DNA from: Metridium senile
Taxonomy: Eukaryota > Cnidaria > Anthozoa > Actiniaria > Metridiidae
Length of the DNA: 64,000 bases
Direction: 5' to 3'
Assembly (NCBI GenBank): GCA_949775045.1
Contig: OX459101.1
Span: 11,768,347-11,832,346, forward strand
Position 1 is the stretch's first letter. Each line of letters starts with the position of its first letter. The notes beneath the pieces are model-generated. The model was not told the origin of the DNA, searched no databases, and saw only the letters and a list, made by a program, of their open reading frames with translations. Made by a program: the position numbers and the translations under genes. Shown here piece by piece: positions 1 through 9,099 of the stretch.

Positions 1-254
1 TATGGTCCAGCGCAAAGAAGAAGGGAACAAGCTCCTCTAGGGCTTCTACATACAAATCGAAATTGCGTTGTCGATGTGCACGAACTACCAGTAAGACTAG
101 CATCTCGTAGCGGAGGATTAGGTCCCAGAAAAAGAACGTTGGACTTGATTTCCTTGCCTTTTCCCACTCAAGTAGCGTTGGTTTTTCCTTACACTGGGAA
201 AAAGCCTCCATTTTCAACTTATAAAGAGCCAAAATGGTGACCTGATGAGCGTGC
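1..254 (-). CDS. Unknown-function zinc-binding-like protein, exon 2 (runs off the left edge)
   Basis: This exon continues the reading frame of the large exon at 491-2640. It begins after a pyrimidine-rich stretch and an AG at 255-256, and the codon split across the junction (AG plus G) restores an arginine, giving ...KRTRHAHQVTILALYKL... The frame stays open to the first base of the window, so the C-terminus is missing. The visible part is helical and rich in aromatic and charged residues (FFFWDLILRYEMLVLLVVRA), with no recognised catalytic motif. The intron is 236 bases with GT-AG ends (490 down to 255). I infer this exon from frame and splice signals. Confidence 0.72.
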
Positions 255-490
255 CTGGAAATAAATAAATTGAGATTAGACATGCATCTAAGTCCTGTTT
301 CCTTAATTTGCTAGATATGTTTTGTGTTGAAAAGACGTATTTGACTCAATGATTTTTTGAAATATGTGCTAGTTTGAGCTACGAAAATGTATGAAAAACA
401 TTAACACATTTCATTATTTTCTGTTGTTTGACTACACATAACAAATAAATAGTCACCAGCGTGATTGCGTTGTAGTTTAAAAATCAATAC

Positions 491-2640
491 CTTGTTCTTT
501 TAAGATGCGATGCCTTTAGAAATGAGTCAGCGACACCAGATGAAGCTACCTCAGCCTCTGTTAAGGCAGCAGTCCAGCCAGATCTGTCAAGCAAATCTCC
601 AATAGTGCTCCAAAGTGTCATCTCTATATGGAGGCCTCCCATCATTACAACATGGGATTTCTCACCGTGCGAGGCCGGCCACCTCCATTGAACCATTTTA
701 GCTATGGCGAATAGGGGCTGATCAACGGTAATTACTGGAACTTGATCAGGATTTAAAAACGTTATAGCCTTCTCTAGCACACTCATGCCATGTTTGACCA
801 TTGCTGGCGTTGCAGCTTTTTCATAGAAAAGGGGTAGTAGGGCTGTTGAGGCTAGAAGGTGATCTTCAGACTGTAGATTTGCAGCATGATATGCTGTCCA
901 AGTAACAGCATCCCCCGGAGCAATAGATTCCTCGTCTAGCTTAGCAATGGAATGCTCAGACCACTCCTTTTCTTTCTTCTTTTCCTCTAGTATAACATTT
1001 GCTGGCTCCTGCATACGGGACTCTGGAACTACTATTTTACTAGTGTCTAACTCAACCGGAGGTACAACAGCATATTCCTCAAGAAGAGAATGCCCTGTTC
1101 CTTGTGGAGGTATGGTAATGGGAGGTCTTTTCTCGCCAGGGTTTGTTGTCGTTGCCAGCTGAAACATACTAATCCCAGTTCCATGAAATGATGAAGCTGC
1201 CGTTGTCGAACTAGGATTATGGTCCAAATTGTCCAAGGCACCTACCGTAAACACTCCCTTTCTCAAGCAGGCAGGCGCTACTATGCCTTCATCTATAAAA
1301 CGTTCGCTTACTGAACCAGCAATCATATCTTCCAACTCTACAATCCTTTGATATGACACAGACATTCCAAGTTGATATAGCTTTGTTATTAATGACTTAC
1401 TTCTAGTCATTGCATGTACCGTTATGCCAATATACAAAGGAAGAGGTGGCTCGCGTGCATTGCTGTGCCGTGTTTGACCTGTTTTAGACTTTTTTGAAGA
1501 TTCTGCCTTTGTGTTGAAAAGAATAGTCTGGCAAACTGTTAAACATGGCTGCGATTCTTGTGCGTCAGCATTTTCGATGTTTACCCCATAAAGCAACATA
1601 GACACTAGCGATTTTAAACTAGCAGGGACAGAACTTTCCTGGCAATCCTCTGAAAACTGTCCTGTAAACTTAAACTTGTCATGGCCAAATATATCTTTAC
1701 GAATAATCGAAGAGGCTTTTGCAAGGATTGAGGCATCTTCTGAATAGTCTCTTTCCAGAACACCGTCTTTGATAAGTCTCTGTATAGCTCTCTTGAAAAC
1801 TATAATTACACTTTTTCCATCACTTTGCTCTTGAGCCTCAGGAAAGGTTTCTAAAAGTGAAACCTTGAGTCTAGTTTTATTTATTTCTTTGTTTACTCCC
1901 AGTGTCTTAAGTCGATCAAGATACAAGGAGTGTAGCTCGCTGAGACGGAATATCAACTTGTCATCAGCAACCGATTTTTTTATGTGCTCAACAAGCTCAA
2001 CATAGGCCTGTGATTCTTTGATTTTCTCTTCTTGTCCAAAGGATTCTTGTCGTTTCTTCGTTATGTGTTTTCTATGACGGTTTCGAAGATCCGTCAGGCA
2101 TTTCAGGTGGTACTTTGCCTCCGCTGCAATTAGATCAACTCCTGATATCCTTGGCAACAGTGTCTCATCTTGAAGGTCAGTGATCATGTTACGAAGCTTA
2201 TCATTCGTAGCTAACATAGTTACTTCGTGGAGCTGTTCGCCTTCGCCCTCACCACATAAAATACAGTGCTCTTTTTTATGAGAAGACCTACGAGTTTTCG
2301 ATGGACGAACTTCTTCAGATTTGTCCTCTTCTTCTTGTTCTCTCTTCCTTAAACGAGTCGACCTGTGTTTTGCTTTATTAAGTTTTGAAGTGCTGAATTG
2401 CAAGTGGCATGATTTGTGCCAGGAAGCTTCTTTCTTGACCAGAACATCTACATCTATATCTTGTGGCAAACTAAGATTTGTAGGTAAAGCATCTATGTCA
2501 GAAAAGTCTGAAGCATTTTGTAAAAACAAGCTGTAAATAGATTTAGCGTCTAGGGTGGCTCCATGAGATCTTGATGGACACCTGAGTTCTTCACATGTAG
2601 CTTTTTGACAAATAATACAAAGATTCCAAGACAATGACAT
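491..2640 (-). CDS. Unknown-function protein with two C-x2-C...H-x3-C modules, exon 1
   Basis: The exon encodes about 716 residues from the ATG at 2638-2640. The N-terminus has CIICQ followed by WHKSCH (C-x2-C...H-x3-C), and near residue 126 a second module starts with HCILC and ends with YHLKC; both look like small zinc-binding folds. A basic, Ser/Lys-rich linker (RLRKREQEEED) lies between them. The C-terminal third includes GLHIEMTLWSTIGDLLDRSG, a block I associate with a multi-copy protein family seen in cnidarian genomes; that is memory, not a search. Its biochemical role is unknown. It may be a domesticated or active mobile-element protein, because such families are repeated in the genome, but no transposase catalytic triad is visible. 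It has its own upstream non-coding exon, which supports transcription as an ordinary gene. The annotated-looking TGA at 484-486 lies in the intron; the true exon end is the donor at 491|490. Confidence 0.7.
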
Positions 2641-2828
2641 GACTTATAGCAGAGCCTGCAATCGAAGATAACCATTGAGATCAATAACGATCAATATTCT
2701 AGGCTAAAACAAACAAACAAATATCAAAAAACTGATTCAAACCGAGCTAAAAGATTCATTAAAGATAGTTTTGCACAAAATGTCTTATATAACTGATAAA
2801 TTCGAGTGAAATATTGATCAATACTTAC

Positions 2829-2885
2829 AGCAATTGCAGACAAGTCAGGACGCCGCCATTTTGAATTGACAAACGGACGCGGGGG
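2829..2885 (-). promoter_or_regulatory. 5' non-coding exon and YY1-like promoter motif of the zinc-module gene
   Basis: On the minus strand the sequence AAAATGGCGGC (2853-2863) is a YY1-type core-promoter element. It is followed by a four-codon open frame (M-A-A-S-stop) and a good donor, GCT|GTAAGT, with the exon ending at 2829. An acceptor ...GATTGCAG lies at 2656-2663, 15 bases before the ATG of the main exon. This fits a short TATA-less promoter with a non-coding first exon. The transcription start is not determined. Confidence 0.45.
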
Positions 2886-3286
2886 ACTGGACACCAGTTA
2901 TTTTCTGTATTTCTTAAAAATGCCTTAATTTTGAATGGCTTGTTATGATTTTTAATGCAAATAGAAGTTCTCGTAAACAATAACAGATATTTACAAAGTT
3001 TACATGCATTTTGATAGAATTAAGACTTTATTAAGTGAGAAAGATATATCTACCACAGGAAGCCCAACAAGAGATTTTTTGAGAAATTAAAATCCTCTCT
3101 TATCCGTGTTAATGGAATCTCCTCAATGGGCACCCCTTCTAATATTGTTACTACCCCTATTAGCTACAACTGTGCAAAGTTTGGCACTTTTGTCATTTCT
3201 GTCACGATCAAATGCTTAAGAGACCTGACTGTAGCCAAATTCTAAAGAATATATAGTAACACATGATCTAGTATTCTAGTACTATA

Positions 3287-3441
3287 TAGACCCTTTTAAT
3301 AAGTCCCGAAGTGTTGTGTTTTCCGCACTTGACGTCAAATTTATTCTTTTGAAATTTGTATAATATGAAAGGAATTGAAAAGAATAAATTTGAAGTCAAG
3401 CGCGGAAAACACAACACTTCGGGAATTATTAAAAGGGTCTA
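3287..3441. mobile_element. Hairpin MITE with 65 bp arms, TA-flanked
   Basis: The two ends are near-perfect inverted copies (TAGACCCTTTTAATAAGTCC... and its complement), about 65 bp each, with a short loop. It is preceded by TATA and followed by TA, as for a TA-target (Tc1/mariner-type) non-autonomous element. The 75-residue plus-strand frame across it is a by-product. Confidence 0.75.
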
Positions 3442-3474
3442 TAGTAGGTCTAGTATTACTATTGGAAAACATGT

Positions 3475-3663
3475 GAAGTATGCACCTATTTCAAAAGTCA
3501 TTGTCACAGCCGAAGCTACAGTCCACACTCTGAAGCCTGCAAAGGATGTCAGTAATATGAACATAACTACAAGCGTAGATTAAATAATGACATCCTTAGC
3601 AGACTTCAGAGAGTGTATTCTAGCTTTGATTGCGACAACACTTTTTGAAATGTGCATAAGTAA
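3475..3663. mobile_element. Fold-back element, copy 1 (cacctatttcaaaa family)
   Basis: The arm at 3475-3552 (GCACCTATTTCAAAAGTC ... GCCTGCAAAGGATGTC) is repeated in inverted orientation at about 3587-3662 (GACATCCTTAGCAGACTTC...). A second copy lies at 56903-57205. The terminal motif CACCTATTTCAAAA is also the repeated core of the minisatellite at 23.7-24.8 kb. Confidence 0.65.
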
Positions 3664-3829
3664 AAACATTACTGTTACACACAACTTTCATAAATGTCTG
3701 CCACCAAATACCATAATATTTAAAATTTCTGTTTTAAGAAAAAGATAGCTATCATATGATAGGCATTCACAATAAGAAAACAAATATTTATATATTATTA
3801 ATAAATTATTTGATTGTTGATTGACTGAT

Positions 3830-4260
3830 TAATTGGGGGGTTGGTAGAGTAGATGTGTGATTGATTGATTGATGATTAATTAATTAAATTGATTGGTTGA
3901 TTGGTTGATTGGTGAGTTGGTAGATGAGCGAGTGATTGATGATTAATAAATTATATTGATTGGTTGATTGGTTGATTGGTTGATTGGTGAGTTGGTAGAT
4001 GAGTGAGTGATTGATGATTAATAAATTATATTGATTGGTTGATTGATTGATTGGTGAGTTGGTAGATGAGTGAGTGATTGATAATTAATAAATTATATTG
4101 ATTGGTTGATTGATTGATTGGTGAGTTGGTAGATGAGTGATTGATTGGTGATTAATAAATTATATTGATTGGTTGATTGATTGGTGAGTTGGTAGATGAA
4201 TGATTGATTGATGATTAATAAATTATATAATATTTTGATTGATTAATTCATTCATTCATT
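3830..4260. repeat. Minisatellite, 63-75 bp unit, about five copies
   Basis: The units carry GAGTTGGTAGATGAG at 3914, 3989, 4056, 4123 and 4186, joined by runs of (ATTG/GTTG)n and ATTAATAAATTAT. It lies just downstream of the last recognisable GHITM exon and contains no coding signal. Confidence 0.85.
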
Positions 4261-4330
4261 GAATTGAGTGAGTTCATAGGTGAGTGAAAAAGTTGTTGAG
4301 TTATTGTCCAAGACCATAGCCAACACCTAC

Positions 4331-4528
4331 CAAGAGAAGCCATAAAGACACCACCTAGAGCAAGTGCCAGAGGACCCCCCCAAGTCAAGAACTTGCCGTC
4401 TGGGGCACATGCTGCTGTTAGTGACAGAGCACCAACTACACCACCAGTTACCACGGCAGCACGGAGGACTAGAGGACCGCCAATAAGGACCATTGGTGCA
4501 AGGACTGCACCTACTATGGCACTGTGAC
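4331..4528 (-). CDS. GHITM: GHITM/TMBIM5-like mitochondrial protein, exon 4
   Basis: After an acceptor TTATTGCAG the exon reads GHSAIVGAVLAPMVLIGGPLVLRAA...GALSLTAACAPDGKFL...GGVFMASLG and ends in phase 1 at a GTAGGT donor (4330). This is the central part of the Bax-inhibitor-1/TMBIM fold of GHITM: two hydrophobic helices around GGPL and ACAP-x-x-KFL. The following exons should encode the LYDTQK-type helix and the C-terminus. I do not find them between this donor and the next gene at 2885, so they are either beyond the left edge, with the zinc-module gene nested in the intron, or lost. Confidence 0.8.
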
Positions 4529-4644
4529 CTGCAATAAGATAAAAGGAATACTACTAGTATCAATTATATATTATTAATAATATATGAGAAATTGATAAAT
4601 GAAATCGTAGCCATGAAGAAGATTGATTTGCAGTTTTAATTTGA

Positions 4645-4810
4645 ATTTTCTAGGTAGCGTAATGGTTAACCATGTGCCTATAACTGCTGTGATCCAGGTT
4701 CAAGTCCTGGCTCGGGCATTAATTATATGTGAGCTGAGTTTGTTTGATGTGTTCTTCTCTCCTATGCCACAAGGCTTTTTCTCTGGGTGTCTGGTTTTCC
4801 TCCCTCCGCA
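4645..4810 (+). repeat. tRNA-derived SINE-like element, copy 1
   Basis: The head has a box A-like GTAGCGTAATGGTTAACC and a box B GGTTCAAGTCC, closing in GGCTCGGGCA, as in a tRNA. The body (GTTTGATGTGTTCTTCTC, GGTTTTCCTCCCTC) matches an inverted second copy at 56693-56890. It is a mobile-element relic, not a functional tRNA, because the acceptor stem and anticodon arm are not intact. It lies in intron 3 of the GHITM-like gene. Confidence 0.65.
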
Positions 4811-5062
4811 AAAATGAACATGTGGGCATGTTGTGTGCTAAAATATTTAATGTAGAGGTAGTGAGTGTGAGTCTCCCCAATTAGTCACTGGTCAAAATGA
4901 ACATGTGGGCATGTTGTGTGCTAAAATATTTAATGTAGAGGTAGTGAGTGTGAGTCTCCCCAATTAGTCACTGGTCAAAATGAACATGTGAGCATGTTGT
5001 GTGCTTAAATATTCAATGTAGAGGTAGTGAGTGTGAGTGTGAGTCTCCCCAATAAATCACTG
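4811..5062. repeat. 83 bp tandem repeat, three copies
   Basis: Units begin AAAATGAACATGTG at 4811, 4894 and 4977 and contain TTAATGTAGAGGTAGTGAGT. They directly follow the SINE-like body, so they probably arose by expansion of its tail. The same GTAGAGGTAGTGAGTGTGA string recurs alone near 19783. Confidence 0.85.
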
Positions 5063-6239
5063 GCTAAATACATTCATTATTTTGAGAAATTTAAGGAAAA
5101 AATGATTTATTTCATCTCATTTTATCTTGACAATTTTAGAAAAAGATGAAAGAACTAATGTTGGAGTTTCAAAGTACTATACAATATCAAGAACAATCTG
5201 TATAAGTTATACAACTACTCGTCTTTGACTTGCCATTGTATATCCATTGTATATGTATGTAATATAATCATAGAAGCCCAATAAGGCATAATGGAACCCT
5301 CCTTAGAGCTACATGTAGGTACCAACTTATAGTATGATAAATAACTAAACTTACATTGTGAACACTGTGTTAGAAATGGGATATCAACTAATTGACATGG
5401 AGAAGGGGGTTGACAAATTTATTGCACAATAATAATGTCCATTTAGGCTACGTTTACATGGTACCCAACAAATTTTTGCCAGGACAAAAGATCGACCTGG
5501 ACATGCTGTTCACACAGAACCGATCACTATTTTCTTTCTGTTCAGATGATACCATCAGAACTGGGCAATTGTAAGGTTTGCCAGTGTTTTAACATCTGCC
5601 CATATTGCTTTTATAAAATGTTTTCAATTTTTTTTTGCCGAGCATGTCTTTGTCCTCTGATATCAACAAGGTAGTCAGCCAATCAGAGTGTGAATAATAT
5701 CTCAAATATTCTATAAATATATCTATTTATTTATCTATTCATTTATTTATCTATTTCTGTAATTAATATTATGTATTTATGTATACATGTATGTGAAAAT
5801 AGTTAATTAACATGTTACTAGTCGGGAACCCGCGAAAAATTCACTACTTTTCCTAATGCTTGAGCTGCTCTTTGTAATGATTGGGCTCCCTGTGTCAATG
5901 ATAATCCAAGATGGCGGCCGAGGTGAGATCGCTGCAAGACGACTTTGATTTCTAGTTTTGCAAGCATCTAATTTCTCGTTCCAATTTACCCCCTATTGCA
6001 CCCACAATTACCTGTTCTTAGCATTTATGGAATTCATTTGGAATTCACAGTGGGCGGGTTTATTGGAATAAGATGCGGACATTTTTCGCTTAGCAGATTA
6101 ATATAACTATGATTCTCACAAATTTTTGAAATGAAGAAATTTTATATATGTATTTAATTAATACTTTTATAATAAAAACTATCTATTTTCACACACCCAG
6201 TTATACAATGTACCCTCTATATCTATTCATTTCTTTTAC
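5063..6239. other. Intron 3 of the GHITM-like gene, remainder
   Basis: No exon is seen. At 5447-5580 there is a decayed relative of the AGGCTACGTTTACAC hairpin element found intact at 23285. A GGGCTCCCTGTG one-mismatch copy of the recurrent 12-mer lies at 5883, next to AAGATGGCGGCC, a YY1-like string at 5909 with no gene attached that I can see. Confidence 0.5.
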
Positions 6240-6339
6240 CTGCCCATGCAAGATGCTTGGCATTAAGACCTGGAGCATACTCCATACTCATACAGACAAT
6301 AGAAGATGCAATCATAGCCACCATACTCCCACCAACAAC
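6240..6339 (-). CDS. GHITM: GHITM/TMBIM5-like mitochondrial protein, exon 3
   Basis: This short exon lies between TTGTTGTAG and GTAAAAG and encodes VVGGSMVAMIASSIVCMSME, then YAPGLNAKHLAWAG. It starts in phase 0 and ends in phase 1, matching exons 2 and 4. The pattern of a small-residue hydrophobic helix followed by a polar loop ending in KHLAW is the GHITM signature between transmembrane segments. It is too short and broken by splice sites to appear as a long open frame. Confidence 0.82.
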
Positions 6340-6383
6340 CTACAACAAAACATACTTTATATCATAAACAATATCATACAAAT

Positions 6384-6770
6384 ATGAACCATTATTTCAT
6401 TACCAATCCAATCATCACCATTATAACCATCATCATTATAATCATCATCATCACCACCACCATCAACATTATAGTTATCATCACCATCATCATAATCACC
6501 ATCATCACAATCACCATCATCACCATCACCACCATCATAACCACCATCATCATAATCATCATAATCACCATCATTATCATCATTATCATCATCACCATCA
6601 TCATCATCGTCACCATCATTATCATCATCACCATAATCACCATCATTTATATCATCATTATCATCATCACCATCATTACAACCACTATCATCATCATCAT
6701 AACCACCACCACCATTATTATCATTTAATAATAACCATCATCATCATCATTTCCATCATTGCCCATCATC
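6384..6770. repeat. (ATC)n/(ATT)n microsatellite
   Basis: About 390 bp of imperfect ATC, ATT and ACC triplets in intron 2 of the GHITM-like gene, between exons 2 and 3. The Ile/Thr-rich and Met-rich open frames here are artefacts of the triplet repeat. Confidence 0.95.
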
Positions 6771-6790
6771 ATTACTACTGTTGTACTCAC

Positions 6791-7044
6791 AAGAAGAGGG
6801 CTAGATCTCATCATAGTATGAACAGCTCTGCTTCTACTAATGCCATACGCCGACATTGCTGTTATAGCCAGACTACCAGCAAAGTAACCATAGGTTGATC
6901 TGATGCGATCTCTAACAACCTGTGGCCACATGAATGACCTGTCAACAGCACCAACATTGTTTGACAGTCCCAGGCCGTAATAACACAAGGCACCAACACC
7001 AGTTAAAGCTGCACCACCAACTACAGCACGGCCTACTGTTTCAG
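6791..7044 (-). CDS. GHITM: GHITM/TMBIM5-like mitochondrial protein, exon 2
   Basis: The exon begins after ...CTTTATCAG and completes an alanine codon with the last base of exon 1, reading AETVGRAVVGGAALTGVGAL, CYYGLG, then WPQVVRDRIRSTYGYFAGSL. It ends in RSSPLL at a GTGAGT donor. GHITM (TMBIM5) is a multi-pass inner-membrane protein of mitochondria linked to cristae structure and to ion/calcium exchange. The combination GLCYYGLG-like, WP-x-x-V-x-D-R-I-x-S-TY and AGSL/AMSAYGISR is what identifies it. Two predicted helices lie in this exon. Confidence 0.88.
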
Positions 7045-7228
7045 CTGATAAAGGGAATATTTGTATTAATATCAAACAAAATAAATGTAATAAATTATAT
7101 AGGAAACAAGGGAGTAAACTAGTATAGGTTGTGTGGGTGTTTGATATAAACATTTAGTATTTTTTTACAAGTGAATATAATAAATCCTTTGAGCTCATTG
7201 ATCGAGATTTTCGTCATATTTTGCTATA

Positions 7229-8264
7229 TTAAGGTTACTGTGAACCTTCGCGGGTACCTTTCGTTAAAAATTTATTTTCGCGTCTCGATTGATATTTTAT
7301 GACATTATACATCATTTTAAAGCTTAATAGACAAAGAATACGTCTATGCAGTTTTTTTCTGTAAAAAGTTAATTTGTAGTGCGTGAGAAAGACTCTAAAT
7401 GAAATCGGGTGTCTTTGTTCAAAAGGATAACCTGGAAAAACTATCCATCTTTTGCGGAACTTTAATGCATAATGTTTGTCAGCATATATTGATCTCCAAG
7501 ACCATGTGAGCGTTTCTTAATATTTTATTTAGTGTAGAAGTTATTTAAAGTAATGAAACGTAAATATTCAATGTTTAGTTAATATTCGACTTCATAAATA
7601 GAAAACCACGCTATCAATCGATAAACACTCACACGATTTTAATTTTGATGAGTTGAGTAGTGTTTGCGCTAATTTCGAAGATTTTCCAACTGTAATTTTT
7701 TGCAGGTTATCTTTTTAAAGTCGACTAGTATGCGCAAAATTCATAGCTAGAAATCGGGCTTTGAAGGTTTTGTAAACATTGACACCCACTTCATGCATCT
7801 GTCAGCGAGATCACTCAAAGGTCACAAATCAACCAGTAGAGATCGTGGTTTCCTGTTTTGTTTTGGTAATACTCTGCGGGACGTTTTTATAAATCAGATA
7901 ACAAACGTTCATAAAATACTTTTTAGGGCACGAAGTTGTTAACATGTTGAACAAAAATAAGATTAAATCAAATAGTAAAGCAAGTAAATAAAAAAACATA
8001 AAAAATTATGAAGAATTTAGAAAAGTAACGCAATGTGATATCTCATAAACGAACCAAGCAATAATAGCATTATAGGATTATAATGTCACTTTTCGAGTTA
8101 AATTTGCTTTCCGTAAAAACAAATTTATTTTAATATCTCTGGAAGTATGTAACATTATGATTTTTTTTGTTTCAATAATCAAAAGTTTATGTTATAAATG
8201 TTATAACCTTTAAATAAAAAAAAATCAGCCAAATTTTTGGCTTAAAGGTTCATAGTAACCTTAA
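7229..8264. mobile_element. TTAA-flanked non-autonomous DNA transposon, 1.04 kb
   Basis: The left end TTAAGGTTACTGTGAACCTT (7229-7248) is the inverted copy of the right end AAGGTTCATAGTAACCTTAA (8245-8264), with one mismatch. TTAA at both outer borders fits the target duplication used by piggyBac and Kolobok superfamilies. No transposase frame is inside. It lies in intron 1 of the GHITM-like gene, about 185 bp upstream of exon 2. Confidence 0.7.
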
Positions 8265-8607
8265 CAGGTAGGTTAATATAACTTTTGTAATTTTCAAAAT
8301 GGTGACTAGTCGCAGAAGTCACAGACAAAGAAATTGTAAGAATAACTTGTAATAATAGTAACAACAAAGTACTCAAACTAGAAAAACAAGCACATTTTGT
8401 GAATGAATTTTGACTTGAGGAGCATACGCTACTGACGCCTGAATCACATGATTCTTCAGTTTGATTGAGAACCAGCCAGAAAAAAAAACTGTTCTTGAAC
8501 TTTTCTTATTTCCTCTGTTGTTCTAAAATATATAGTAGTATTAACACTAAAATTATGCTATTTTCAGCCATTAAAAAAAAGTATTGAGGGAGAAAATGAC
8601 AAAAACA

Positions 8608-8668
8608 GTGGCTAACACATCAGACTAGAAAGCCGAAACCGTGGGGTTCAATTCCTGCCAAGGGCATA
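8608..8668 (+). repeat. tRNA-Ser-like SINE head or tRNA relic
   Basis: The sequence GTGGCTAACACATCAGACTAGAAAGC, read in two parts as a D-arm remnant and an anticodon arm, has a seven-base loop CTAGAAA (anticodon AGA), followed by a box B-like GGTTCAATTCC. The acceptor stem is not complete, so it is a derived repeat rather than a working tRNA. Confidence 0.4.
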
Positions 8669-8740
8669 TGATATTTTTTCTCATCTATCAGTAAGTTCAA
8701 GTAATTTCACTTGATTTTAGTGAATTACTTTTTGCAGTGT

Positions 8741-8830
8741 ACATACACCTATTTCAAAAAGGTTGTCATCACTAAAAGTGATAGGCGATAGGCAATAGGT
8801 CATTCCAAGACCCAAGTGCACTATGGGTAT
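8741..8830. repeat. Isolated unit of the 64 bp minisatellite family
   Basis: It reads CACCTATTTCAAAAAGGTTG, then a GATAGGC repeat and AATAGGTCATTCCAAGA, the same unit that is tandemly amplified at 23.7-24.8 kb. Confidence 0.7.
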
Positions 8831-9099
8831 AATCTAAAGTATCCACATAAAAGCAGAAATGCTGTGTCTTCTGGGCACAGTTTCAGTTCTTCTACAAGCA
8901 TACATCATATTATCGTGCTTTTCATAAAAATAATAGCTATCTTCTAAAGAAACTGCTTCAAAATTAATTAAAACAATTATGGCTGCTTATTATGTTGCAA
9001 CCAACTTTTTGGGTCCACTTTTTTCATTAAACGTTTACGCAGAATAGAAGATATATATTATTTTTTACGAAAAGCATGATTATACGATATGCGCGATAA

